This document shows, piece by piece, positions 25,784 through 35,424 of a stretch of DNA of 64,000 nucleotides. The notes below the pieces were generated by a model. It was not told the origin of the DNA. It made no database searches and was given only the letters and a program-made list of their open reading frames with translations. Made by a program: the position numbers and the translations under genes. Source of the stretch: Pseudomonadales bacterium (GTDB lineage: Bacteria > Pseudomonadota > Gammaproteobacteria > Pseudomonadales > IMCC2047); contig JACKNY010000003.1 of the NCBI GenBank assembly GCA_024234615.1, positions 558,001 through 622,000 on the forward strand, in the 5' to 3' direction. Positions within the stretch are counted from its first letter, which is position 1. Each line of letters opens with the position of its first letter.

Positions 25784-27837
25784 TGGCAACAGAATACAAA
25801 CCACCCTTAGCCATACATTTCATCTGGAACCCGGCAGATGAAGGCCCCGTAGGTTCGATACTTGATGCTGTCAGATCCAGCTTTGCGCGAGATGTAGACC
25901 GGCCTTTTTCTCGTGGCTTAAATATACCGCTTTTTTTCTATAGTTCAGAAAACCCGAATCAGTCCCCGTCACACTCACCGACACAGCAGGCTGCAAAAGA
26001 TATTGTATTCGTGTTCGCAAGCGTAAATACATTAGGGCGGGACTCATGGAAATCATACATTAATCAACTATCACTATCGGACACCTTTCTGGCGGTTCCA
26101 ATAGCCATTGATAGAAATGGATTAGGTCATGGCAGTGAAGGCAGTCTCAAAAATCTAAATTTCCTGAGGTCTTACGAATGGCAGGGAGATTTGAAAGAGC
26201 AGCGGGCTATACTGGCCATGGCTCATGAAATATACAGATACGGTTTTGTCGAAATTAGTGAGAATGATCATGGCAAGTGTTCCTCAATTAAGATTTTTTT
26301 AAGCCATGCAAAAGCTGGAGATACTGGCCGCCTCCACGCTGAATCAATCTATAAATTCATCGATAGCACCAATATGTCGCGATTTTTTGATGCGACTGAA
26401 ATATCACCGGGCTTCAAATTTGATGAAGAAATTATAAAGCATATAAAAGACTCCACATTGGTAGCAATAGGAAGTGACGCGTACTCCTCAAGATATTGGT
26501 GTCAGAGAGAAATCCTTTGCGCTAAACAACACCAGCGGCCAATTGTCGCGGTTGATTGTCTTCAAGATTTTGAAGACAGGGTATTTCCTGCAGGATCTAA
26601 TGTCCCCTGTGTGCATGTGTCACCAGACACTCCGATTAGTGAGCCTGATATATTACGTATCCTAATTGCTACCATTCTGGAAACGATACGTCACCTGCAT
26701 GCGAAAAAATCACTCGAATATTATCAAAGCCAGAATTGGATTGATAATGACTGTGCCATCATCTCAAGGCCACCCGAAATCCGTCAGGTGATCGATCTGA
26801 AAAATAGTGGGAAACAAAAAATTTGTTACCCTGAACCTTCGCTCTACTCCGAGGAAGTAGACTGGCTTTCGCATTTTGAAGTGGATGCTTTTACTCCATT
26901 GTGGAACAAGGCTGAAGATGGGGCTTTGAGTAGTTTCAGAATAGGTATTTCCATTTCTGATAATTCTGTCGGTAATTATTCAGACCACCATTTATATGCT
27001 GATCACCTGAAGAGACTATCCCAAGATCTGGCAAGGCACCTTCTTGCGAGGGCAGGAACAATTATTTATGGAGGAGATCTTCGCAAAGATGGGTTTACAC
27101 AATTTATTCTCGACGAGGCGATTGCATTAAAGACCCGTCTCAACACAGATAACATTCATGTAGAGAATCATCTGGCTTGGCCTTTGTATGTATCAGATTC
27201 AGAAATGGTTGCTTGGAGAGCCAAGTACAATGGAATCATTAAAACTGTTGAGCATGATATTCCTGATGATATTGCAAAAGACATCGATAAGAGTGTCTTC
27301 ATAGCTCCAAGCGGAACAGATAACAAATATATCTGGTCCCGTTGCCTTAAATGGATGCGAGAGAAATCTATTGAGCAGTCTCATGCGCGCATATGCGCTG
27401 GTGGCAAACTCGCGGGTTATCACGGAAAAATGCCGGGAGTTCTTGAAGAGATAATTATTTCAATAGAAAAAAATAAACCAATCTTTTTGCTCGGTGCTTT
27501 CGGTGGTGTTGTTGCTGAGGTTTGTAAAACAATCACAGATAAAGCTATTGCTGAACCGATAACCGAACACTGGCAGATTACAAATAACGCTGGATATTTT
27601 GAGCTTCAGGAAAAAGCCAAAAATGGAAATCAGGGTGCTGACTACACGAGAATTAAGACTGTTTTGGAAGGCATGTCAGTGGATGATTTGGCACGTTCTT
27701 CCGGCCTTAATTCAGACGATTATCAGCGATTAATGGAATCTCCTTTTGTAGATGAGTGCGTGCATCTTGTTTTAAAAGGGCTAAAAACATTAGCTTCTGC
27801 CAGCATGAGCACAAAAACGGAGGGGTATGATGAGTAA
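25783..27837 (+). CDS. TIR-like/TIR/SLOG-like multidomain protein
   Basis: This large protein has 684 residues from ATG 25783. Residues 8-155 look like a divergent TIR-like domain (IHFIWNPADEG, later VFVFASVNTLGRDSW). Residues 168-300 are a clear TIR domain (KIFLSHAKAGDTGRL, then YSSRYWCQREIL with glutamate 243). Residues about 385-600 resemble a SLOG Rossmann domain, with LLARAGTIIYGGDLRKDGF, ARICAGGKLAGYHGKMPGVL and LLGAFGGVVAEV. SLOG domains bind NAD-derived ligands, as in the Thoeris effector ThsA. The likely role is an effector that senses a signal made by the neighbouring TIRs. It overlaps hsdR. Domain borders are by eye. Confidence 0.7.
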   Translation: MATEYKPPLAIHFIWNPADEGPVGSILDAVRSSFARDVDRPFSRGLNIPLFFYSSENPNQSPSHSPTQQAAKDIVFVFASVNTLGRDSWKSYINQLSLSDTFLAVPIAIDRNGLGHGSEGSLKNLNFLRSYEWQGDLKEQRAILAMAHEIYRYGFVEISENDHGKCSSIKIFLSHAKAGDTGRLHAESIYKFIDSTNMSRFFDATEISPGFKFDEEIIKHIKDSTLVAIGSDAYSSRYWCQREILCAKQHQRPIVAVDCLQDFEDRVFPAGSNVPCVHVSPDTPISEPDILRILIATILETIRHLHAKKSLEYYQSQNWIDNDCAIISRPPEIRQVIDLKNSGKQKICYPEPSLYSEEVDWLSHFEVDAFTPLWNKAEDGALSSFRIGISISDNSVGNYSDHHLYADHLKRLSQDLARHLLARAGTIIYGGDLRKDGFTQFILDEAIALKTRLNTDNIHVENHLAWPLYVSDSEMVAWRAKYNGIIKTVEHDIPDDIAKDIDKSVFIAPSGTDNKYIWSRCLKWMREKSIEQSHARICAGGKLAGYHGKMPGVLEEIIISIEKNKPIFLLGAFGGVVAEVCKTITDKAIAEPITEHWQITNNAGYFELQEKAKNGNQGADYTRIKTVLEGMSVDDLARSSGLNSDDYQRLMESPFVDECVHLVLKGLKTLASASMSTKTEGYDE

Positions 27838-30800
27838 CTTTCAGATAAATGAAAAACATCTTTCTCAAATCCCGGCCTTGCAGCTTTTGATTGGCTTGGG
27901 ATTTGAATTTTTGATGCCAGCAGAAGCACTACGTGAAAGACAGGATCGAACCTCCAATGTTTTGTTGGAAAGTATTCTGCGCAACCAGCTCAAAGAGATC
28001 AACCGCATTCGCTACAAGAGCAGTGAGTATCTCTTCAGCGAGGAGAATGTGCAGTCGGCTATCCAGAAGCTGAAAAACATCAAATACGACGGCCTGCTGA
28101 AGACCAACGAGGCTATTTACGATCTGATTACGCTTGGGACGGCCATGGAGCAGACCATCGAGGGCGACTCAAAAAGCTTCAACATGAACTATATCGATTG
28201 GCGCAATCCCGGTCGCAACAAGTTTCATGTGACGGTCGAATACAGTGTTGAACGTTCACGGTCAACGGAAACCGCCCGTCCGGATATCGTTCTCTTCGTT
28301 AATGGTATTCCGTTTTGCGTGATTGAGTGTAAAGCGCCGCAGATTGAAGTGGAACAGGCCGTTTCGCAGTCGATCAGAAATCAGAACGACGACTATATCC
28401 CGAAGCTCTTCATCTACAGCCAGATGGTGCTGGCTCTGAATAAAAACAGCGCCATGTACGCAACAACGGGAACCGCAGCAAAATTCTGGGGTGTATGGAA
28501 AGAGCCTCAGATGGATAACGGTGAGCGCGAGTTTGAAAAACTGGCAGCAGTAGTCAACCAACCACTTTCCGAAGATGTTGTCGCCAGAATTTCATCTACC
28601 TTTGATGTTAAACCGGAAGCATTTACCGGCAACAGACTGGTGACCGAGCAGGATAAATCTCTTTTCTCCCTTTGCCGTCCGGAAAGGTTCTTGGAATTGG
28701 CCTGGAAGTTTACGGTCTTTGATGGGGGAATCAAAAAGGTTGCCCGCTATCAGCAGTATTTTGTCATCAAGTCTACCCTGAACCGTGTTAAGCACTTCGA
28801 TAGCACCAATTCACGTAAAGGCGGTGTTATCTGGCACACTCAGGGATCAGGGAAGTCACTGACCATGGTGATGCTTGCCCGTAACCTGGCCTTAGATCCC
28901 GAAATTTTGAATCCGCGAATTGTTCTTGTGACAGACCGTGACGACCTCGACAAGCAGCTCGGGAATACCTTTGCCGCTTGTGGCCTTGAAGCAAACCGGG
29001 CAACATCAGGCAGAAACCTGTTGGAATTGGTCGCTGAAAAGAAGTCAGGCATTATCACAACCCTCATTCACAAGTTCGACAAGGCTTACGCGGTAAAGAA
29101 ATATCAGGATGAATCGCCCGATATTTTCATTCTGGTGGATGAAAGCCACCGTACCCAGTTCGGTTCCTTTTCTGCCCGGATGAGACAGATGTTTCCTCAT
29201 GCCTGTTATTTGGGATTTACCGGCACACCGCTGTTAAAGAAGGAAAAGAACAACTTCACCAAATTCGGTGAACTGGTGGAGCCTCATTATTCCATCACAC
29301 AGGCCGTTGAAGATGGCGCGGTGGTTCCGCTTCTGTATGAGGGGCGGCATGTGGAGATGACGCAAAATCAGACGGCAGTTGATCTGTGGTTTGAGCGCCA
29401 CACACAGGGCTTGACCAAGGAGCAGCAGGCGGACCTGAAACGGAAATATGCACGAGCGGAAATGCTGAACAAAGCCGATCAGGTCATCTACATGAGAGCT
29501 TTTGACATCAGCGAGCACTTCCGCTCCAACTGGCAGGGAACAGGATTCAAGGCTCAGTTGGTGGCCCCGAATAAAGCATCTGCCCTCAAGTACAACGCGT
29601 ATCTGAATGAGATTGGTATTGTCAGTTCCGAGGTTGTTATCTCGCCGCCGGATATGCGTGAAGGCTATGAAGAGACTGATGATGAAACAACGGATGAGAT
29701 CGTTAAATTCTGGCAAAAGATGATGAAGCGCTACGGTAGTGAAGAAGAATACACCAAGCAGCTCATCAACCAGTTTAAACACGGTAGTGAACCTGAAATC
29801 CTTATTGTCGTTGATAAGCTGCTCACGGGTTTTGACGCTCCGCGAAATGCGGTTCTTTATCTGTGCCGGGTGCTAAGGGAGCACACGCTGCTTCAGGCAA
29901 TTGCCCGGGTCAACCGTCTTCATGAGGGTAAGGAGTTCGGATTTATTGTCGACTATGCAAGCGTCCTCGGTGAGCTGGACAAAGCACTTACCATGTACAG
30001 TGCATTTGAAGGATTCGATGAATCCGATTTGGTCGGCACCCTGACATCAATTAACAGCGAAATCGAAAAACTGCCCGGCAGGTATTCCGATCTTTGGGAT
30101 CTATTCAAAACGGTTAAGCATTCCTACGATGAAGAGGCTTATGAAGTGCTACTTGCCGATGATGAGCTCAGAGAAGAGTTTTACGGCTGTCTTTCGGAGT
30201 TCGGAAAAACCCTCGGTATCGCACTCTCCTCCGAGAAGTTTTTGACCGGAACCGATGAGAAGACATTGTCCAGATACAAGGCTGACCTTCGAAAATTCCA
30301 GTCACTCAAAGCATCTGTCAAGCTCCGGTATGCAGAGGCAATTGATTACCGGGATTATGAGCCCAAAATCAAAAAACTGCTGGATACACACATTCAGGCC
30401 AATGAAGTTGTTCAGCTGAATGAGCCGGTCAATATCTTTGACGACAAAATGTTTAATCAGGTCAAAGAGGAACAAGGCGTCTACCAAACCAAGAAAACAA
30501 CGGCTTCAAAGGCTGATACGATTGCACACGCCACGAAGAAAGTCATCACCGAAAAGATGGATGAGGACCCTGTGTTTTACGAGAAGTTCTCAAAACTGAT
30601 CCAACAGGCGATTGAAGATTTCAGGGCTAAGAGGATATCCGATCTGGATTATCTGAACAAAGTCGTTGATATCCGCAACAAGGTTGTCGGCAAGGTACAT
30701 GATGATATACCGGACAAGCTTTCCGGGAATGAAGATGCCATGGCCTATTTCGGGGTGCTTAAGCCTTTCTTTGAAAAACACGAATTAGGTGAAGAAGACC

Positions 30801-31030
30801 TTGAATCAGCTGCGGCTGATACGGCAATTTCTATTCATGGCATATTGGAAAAACACAAGAAGGTTCACTTCTGGGATGATGAAGATGCTCAGAAACAGGC
30901 GGTTAATGAGATTGACGATTACCTCTATGATGAGCTCAAGACGGAAAGAGGGATCGAGCTGTCGATTGATCAGATGGATGACATCATCGGGAAGGTTCTG
31001 CAGGTGGCAAAGCACAGGAGCTATAAATAA
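27830..31030 (+). CDS. hsdR: Type I restriction endonuclease/translocase subunit
   Basis: This is the motor and nuclease subunit of a type I restriction enzyme, about 1066 residues. The N-terminal nuclease shows RPDIVLFVNGIPFCVIECKAP (PD-(D/E)xK, about residues 150-170). The motor has Walker A GSGKS near 340, DESHRTQFG as motif II and LLTGFDAP in the second RecA lobe, with a C-terminal helical region. GGAGGGG precedes two adjacent ATGs (27827 and 27830). The start lies inside the end of the TIR-SLOG gene, so restriction and TIR proteins are made from one transcript with coupled translation. Confidence 0.95.
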   Translation: MSNFQINEKHLSQIPALQLLIGLGFEFLMPAEALRERQDRTSNVLLESILRNQLKEINRIRYKSSEYLFSEENVQSAIQKLKNIKYDGLLKTNEAIYDLITLGTAMEQTIEGDSKSFNMNYIDWRNPGRNKFHVTVEYSVERSRSTETARPDIVLFVNGIPFCVIECKAPQIEVEQAVSQSIRNQNDDYIPKLFIYSQMVLALNKNSAMYATTGTAAKFWGVWKEPQMDNGEREFEKLAAVVNQPLSEDVVARISSTFDVKPEAFTGNRLVTEQDKSLFSLCRPERFLELAWKFTVFDGGIKKVARYQQYFVIKSTLNRVKHFDSTNSRKGGVIWHTQGSGKSLTMVMLARNLALDPEILNPRIVLVTDRDDLDKQLGNTFAACGLEANRATSGRNLLELVAEKKSGIITTLIHKFDKAYAVKKYQDESPDIFILVDESHRTQFGSFSARMRQMFPHACYLGFTGTPLLKKEKNNFTKFGELVEPHYSITQAVEDGAVVPLLYEGRHVEMTQNQTAVDLWFERHTQGLTKEQQADLKRKYARAEMLNKADQVIYMRAFDISEHFRSNWQGTGFKAQLVAPNKASALKYNAYLNEIGIVSSEVVISPPDMREGYEETDDETTDEIVKFWQKMMKRYGSEEEYTKQLINQFKHGSEPEILIVVDKLLTGFDAPRNAVLYLCRVLREHTLLQAIARVNRLHEGKEFGFIVDYASVLGELDKALTMYSAFEGFDESDLVGTLTSINSEIEKLPGRYSDLWDLFKTVKHSYDEEAYEVLLADDELREEFYGCLSEFGKTLGIALSSEKFLTGTDEKTLSRYKADLRKFQSLKASVKLRYAEAIDYRDYEPKIKKLLDTHIQANEVVQLNEPVNIFDDKMFNQVKEEQGVYQTKKTTASKADTIAHATKKVITEKMDEDPVFYEKFSKLIQQAIEDFRAKRISDLDYLNKVVDIRNKVVGKVHDDIPDKLSGNEDAMAYFGVLKPFFEKHELGEEDLESAAADTAISIHGILEKHKKVHFWDDEDAQKQAVNEIDDYLYDELKTERGIELSIDQMDDIIGKVLQVAKHRSYK

Positions 31031-31755
31031 TGGAGGCATTAATCCATAACAACAAACATTCGGTTGTTTACGGGCGGAAGACCATCGATTTTAGTCTGTT
31101 GTACTGTGACAGAAAAACGATGGAAATTGCTGTGCATCCTGACAGTACGGTTATTGTCAAAGCGCCCGTGCAGTCCGATATCACCTTGATAGAAAAGAAA
31201 ATAATAAAGCGGGCTCGTTGGATTCTCAGGCAGCTGAATTATTTCAAACAGTTTAATCCAAAGACACCTGATCGCTGTTACGTGAACGGCGAAACCCACC
31301 TGTATCTTGGAAAGCATTACCGCTTGAAGTTAGCCGAGGGAACGGAAAATGCAGTGAAATTGTTTCGTGGTTTTTTTCATATCACTTGCCGGAGCAAACC
31401 GACTTCAAATGCTGCCAAGAAGCTATTAAACCAATGGTATTCGGAAAAGGCACAACCTCAATTTGCAGAGAGCATGGATCGCTGCTGGCAGAAATTTAAC
31501 GGTCTCGATATTGACCAGCCAAAACTATCCATTAAGCGAATGCAAAAAAGATGGGGCAGCCTCTCAGACAAGGGTACAGTAACCCTCAATACAGACCTGA
31601 TCAGAGCGCCTAAAGAATGCATTGACTATGTTGTTACGCATGAGCTGTGTCACCTGAAATATCATGATCATAGCCCAGAATTTTATAAGCTCCTAGAATC
31701 TGTTATCCCAGGCTGGGAGAAGATAAAACACAAACTCGAACTAAGTATGGTGTGA
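31030..31755 (+). CDS. YgjP/DUF45-type metallopeptidase
   Basis: This 241-residue protein carries the zinc motif HELCHLKYHDHS near residue 201 and the RMQKRWGS segment typical of the YgjP/DUF45 (SprT-like) family. Genes of this family very often accompany hsdR in type I restriction loci, but the substrate is unknown. It overlaps the hsdR stop by one base (TAATG) and is the last gene of the island. The two following intergenic hundred bases are different in character. Confidence 0.87.
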   Translation: MEALIHNNKHSVVYGRKTIDFSLLYCDRKTMEIAVHPDSTVIVKAPVQSDITLIEKKIIKRARWILRQLNYFKQFNPKTPDRCYVNGETHLYLGKHYRLKLAEGTENAVKLFRGFFHITCRSKPTSNAAKKLLNQWYSEKAQPQFAESMDRCWQKFNGLDIDQPKLSIKRMQKRWGSLSDKGTVTLNTDLIRAPKECIDYVVTHELCHLKYHDHSPEFYKLLESVIPGWEKIKHKLELSMV

Positions 31756-32361
31756 TTATGAATGGGAGGATCTTGTGAATTGGCTTTTGCGCCTGCGCCC
31801 CTTTAGTATAATTTGATCAATTTTTAGTGCCAGCTGCTGGGTCGTTATCGATACCAAAATGGACCTAATGTAGGGTTGTGGTGGTATAAAAATGACCCAA
31901 AGTTATGCCTTGGATGAACGCGTTTTAGCCCGATTAACTCCAAATTGAGCAACTGGAAGGTGAATTTCCGGAATCTGAGGGTGTTAAAATCCCGCCGCAA
32001 CTAGATTTTATATTTATAAGAAATTGATGTACATATAATTAATAGTTCTTGGCATTAATATATACTTTATTATATACTTAAGTGTTTTTTATTCATTAAA
32101 TCAATAAGTTGCCATATCACAGTTTCGTCACTTTCATATAATTAAGCATATATAATCAATGGGTTACGTAAACTCTCGATTATTATTAAGCTAGCCAACC
32201 CCTTTTTTTCGTGCTTTCATATTTGCTAAGTAAATAACTAATTAGCAAACGATGAGAGTTCACATGACCACACATTGCAAAAATCCTCCCTTCCATCGCC
32301 TATTCGCGGAACTCAAATGGCGATATGAAACCGCTTATCAACGCGTTGAGAGCACTTTGAG
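31756..32361 (+). other. 606-bp junction holding the presumed Tn7-like end
   Basis: The left half (about 31870-32020) has gene-like composition with stops in every frame and may be a decayed gene. The right half, from about 32020, is strongly AT-rich with repeated motifs: CATATAATTAA at about 32032 and 32135, and TATACTT twice near 32061-32080. In Tn7-like elements the end next to tnsA carries such multiple transposase sites, so the boundary probably lies here. I could not place the terminal TGT. Confidence 0.5.
32055..32066 (+). repeat. 12-bp inverted repeat, left copy
   Basis: TTAATATATACT here is the exact reverse complement of AGTATATATTAA at 39595-39606, on the far side of the tns genes. 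It could be a transposase-binding motif, but it is AT-rich and short, so chance is not excluded. Confidence 0.35.
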
Positions 32362-33201
32362 ATGAAAGCTCAAGCGGTTATCACAGAGAAGGAGCTCAAG
32401 AAAACGTCGGCTTGGCTGGCTAAAACGGAGCGTTTACAAGAATTCGTTCCTTTTGTCGGCATCCGCGACACGTGGAAAATCGGCAGACGTCACTTACACC
32501 TCGAGCCGGGAACAGAACGTATGCATGTCTCTGCGAGTGATTTAGAGCTGCGGGCCATGACTTATCTGCGTTATAAGTTTAAAAATGCAACATTCAAGAC
32601 GCAAGTCCCCCTACATCCGATTGAGTTAACAATAAAAATTGCCAATGAACTGGGCGTCATGCACCCACGGGATTGGGAAGAAAATGCGGCTAAAACGATG
32701 TCGACAGATATTGTGATGGAAGGCACTGACTATGAGTCGGGCAAGCATCGAGAAATTGCTGTATTTGTGCGATACATGAATGGGCTCTACAAAACTGTCA
32801 ACAACGAAGTATCACCGATTACTCGAGAGTGGCAAAAAATAAAGATCGCCGAGATCTACCACACGAAATATCAAAAACAAGAATTTATTATTCTAACAAA
32901 CAAGGAGCTATCGAAAAACACAGAATACAGTATCAACTGGCTAAATGAGTACCGTCACCAGGTCTATCAAGAAGAAGAGCTTGTAAATTTCGTATCCAAA
33001 TTTTTAAAGGTTTTTGATAAAGACCCGCTCAATATTTTGAATGACGTGTTAAAAGAAACGGCTTTTGAAGTAAAACTGCCATTTTCTGCATGCCTGAATA
33101 TGTTCCGCTACTGCGGTACCAAGCACTACTTACCGTTAGATATCACTCAGAGAATTACGCTCTCAACAACTCTCAAGATGAACTACGATGAATCTCGTTG
33201 A
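32362..33201 (+). CDS. tnsA: Tn7-like TnsA endonuclease
   Basis: TnsA is the restriction-endonuclease-like subunit that cuts the 5' strand at transposon ends so Tn7-like elements excise cleanly. This 279-residue protein has an N-terminal nuclease domain and a C-terminal winged-helix region (about 170-279). Acidic residues E62 and D116 lie where Tn7 TnsA has E63 and D114. The following Q-x-K motif of Tn7 is not visible; the matching stretch reads AVFVRYM, with F135 and R137. If that alignment is right, catalysis may be altered. It overlaps tnsB by 14 bases. This arrangement (ABC then two TniQ genes) marks the tnsA-proximal transposon end. Confidence 0.88.
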   Translation: MKAQAVITEKELKKTSAWLAKTERLQEFVPFVGIRDTWKIGRRHLHLEPGTERMHVSASDLELRAMTYLRYKFKNATFKTQVPLHPIELTIKIANELGVMHPRDWEENAAKTMSTDIVMEGTDYESGKHREIAVFVRYMNGLYKTVNNEVSPITREWQKIKIAEIYHTKYQKQEFIILTNKELSKNTEYSINWLNEYRHQVYQEEELVNFVSKFLKVFDKDPLNILNDVLKETAFEVKLPFSACLNMFRYCGTKHYLPLDITQRITLSTTLKMNYDESR

Positions 33202-35392
33202 GCGCGATATTTTTAAGAAATCTGACGGAAAGACCGTATTCTTTGTCGCACGTGTATGCCATGAGCGCCAAAAAGTCGCACTGATCGATCAAGGCAGCTG
33301 GTTTAATCAAAAAAGTCAGTATAAAAAACCGGTCATCTATTCATTTAAAGACATCAAATCACAATTAAATTCTGGAAAACTCATTGCTGACGGCTGTTTG
33401 CAACTCCCGGCGATGATGCTTAAAACAGAAAAATGGCTGGAAAACACCAACAAGGATAAATGGCTTTTTCAGCGTGACAAAAACTATAGGATCATAAAAT
33501 CCATTGTAGAAGATGAAGACATTTTTGAACGTTATATCTTCGGCGATGGAATTACTGAAGAAATCCAAAAAATTCAAAGTAAATTTTCGATTAAAAGTAG
33601 TGGTGTTATATACCGAATTTTAAATCGACTAATAACATTCGGCTCTATTAAGAACTCCCTGCTACCGATTGCTTACAAACAATGCGGAAATCGAGTCGTC
33701 TACGATAAGCCAGATGATAATCAGATCAAACGGGGGCGGAAAACCAGAAAAAACCGCCATGGGCAGATAGTAGGCTGTAAATCAAAGACGAGAGGCATTA
33801 CAGCGCAAGACAAGTTGAATATTCTTAAGATATTAAAAGAGTTCAAAATTACTAATACTAAAGCTTTCAAAGAATTCAGCTTGACAAAACTCTTTGGAGA
33901 ATTTCAGTCGAAATATCAAAGTCACGTAATCTTAAGATCAATTGGCGACGAAGTTATTTACTATAACTGGCTGCACGAAGAAAAAGATCGTATTTCAAAA
34001 CAACAATTTTATTATCACGTTAACAGTTTGTTGTCAGATGAAGAATTGCTGAAGCATAAGCTCGGCAAGCTGACTTTTGAAAAAGATAAGGCGGTTAAAA
34101 TCGGGCTGGCTCGAGATAGTGTGCTAGGTTCGGGGGACTGCTACGCGATAGACGCCACGATACTGGATATTTATGTGCGGTATCCGTACAACCCTAAAAT
34201 AAAGAGCTGTGGACGACCGGTGCTTTACTTAGTCGTCGACGTATGGAGCACATGTATCGTCGGTTATTACATTGGCTTTCACGGTCCGGATTGGGCAGGG
34301 GCAGGAGAAGCGCTCTACCACGCTTGTATGAATAAGTCTGACTGGGCTAAATCTATCAGCTGGGATCTCGATGAAAATGCCTGGCCGTGTCATCACGTAC
34401 CGCGAATCATCTTTGGTGACAATGGAGCGGAATATTCAGAGTACAACATAAAGGCGATGCTTAAAGCTGAAATCGGCATCAAAATGATGAACTACGCAGC
34501 GATTTTTAGGGGTGACGCCAAATCGGTCGTGGAACGTAAATTTGGTGTTATAAATAAAACATTTTTGAATTTTCAGCCCGGTTATGTTCATAAAGCAACG
34601 CTCAGAGAATTGCCACACGCTGCAAACAATGCTGTGTGGGACTATCGCTCACTGGTAATAGCCATCGGTAAAGAAATTATTTTTCATAACAACAATGTGA
34701 ATCGACTTAAACTCCACAATTTTATTATGTCAAGAGAAGGCATCGGTATTACACCACAGGCGATTTACACTGCAGGAATGGAGCGCGAAATGGGTGGCGG
34801 CCGGATTATCAAAGATCTAGCAAAATTACGTTTCGCATTTTTGCGCGAAGAAGTAGCCACTGTCCATGGTGATTGTGTCAAACACAATGGTCTCGAATAT
34901 GAGTACCCTAATGGCATTGAGCGGGGTGTCTATGGCAAGGCCAAATATAAGGGCAGCTATAAGATCCCGGTTCGAATTACCAACGCCACTGTCAGCTACA
35001 TTTGGCACCGAGATGACGATGGAAATATTATCGAACTTCGTCTGAAAGATGTTGATCATTGGGCGCAGAATCAGCGCAGAGAAGTGGTGATGGATAAGCT
35101 TGAAGAATACGCTGAGGAAGTCTACGAGCTCGAACAAAAAGCTTTGCAAGAGCGTTTGCAGCTCAATTTCGATCACACACAAGCGATGGCGGTAAACGCT
35201 GCTCAAATTCTCGATCATCCTGCCAGGAAAAGCATGCCTTCTGATATCAAGGAGGCCAAACTAGTCATGATTGAAAAGGATCATAACAATATTGTACAGA
35301 TGATACGAGAAGGCTTTAAAAGCGATAAATTACGCTATACCGACCCCTCAGCGTCTAACGATATCGATGACGATTTGTATGCAAATTATTGA
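33188..35392 (+). CDS. tnsB: Tn7-like TnsB transposase
   Basis: This is a DDE-family (retroviral integrase-like) transposase that joins 3' ends to target DNA. It has 734 residues with N-terminal DNA-binding domains, then the RNase H core. The catalytic triad is visible as D322 (YAIDATI), D411 (FGDNGAE) and E449 (VVERKF), with spacing close to that of Tn7 TnsB. The C-terminal tail should bind TnsC. It is intact. Confidence 0.94.
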   Translation: MNLVERDIFKKSDGKTVFFVARVCHERQKVALIDQGSWFNQKSQYKKPVIYSFKDIKSQLNSGKLIADGCLQLPAMMLKTEKWLENTNKDKWLFQRDKNYRIIKSIVEDEDIFERYIFGDGITEEIQKIQSKFSIKSSGVIYRILNRLITFGSIKNSLLPIAYKQCGNRVVYDKPDDNQIKRGRKTRKNRHGQIVGCKSKTRGITAQDKLNILKILKEFKITNTKAFKEFSLTKLFGEFQSKYQSHVILRSIGDEVIYYNWLHEEKDRISKQQFYYHVNSLLSDEELLKHKLGKLTFEKDKAVKIGLARDSVLGSGDCYAIDATILDIYVRYPYNPKIKSCGRPVLYLVVDVWSTCIVGYYIGFHGPDWAGAGEALYHACMNKSDWAKSISWDLDENAWPCHHVPRIIFGDNGAEYSEYNIKAMLKAEIGIKMMNYAAIFRGDAKSVVERKFGVINKTFLNFQPGYVHKATLRELPHAANNAVWDYRSLVIAIGKEIIFHNNNVNRLKLHNFIMSREGIGITPQAIYTAGMEREMGGGRIIKDLAKLRFAFLREEVATVHGDCVKHNGLEYEYPNGIERGVYGKAKYKGSYKIPVRITNATVSYIWHRDDDGNIIELRLKDVDHWAQNQRREVVMDKLEEYAEEVYELEQKALQERLQLNFDHTQAMAVNAAQILDHPARKSMPSDIKEAKLVMIEKDHNNIVQMIREGFKSDKLRYTDPSASNDIDDDLYANY

Positions 35393-35424
35393 GCTTAATT
35401 TGTACTAATAATGAGGTACTAATA

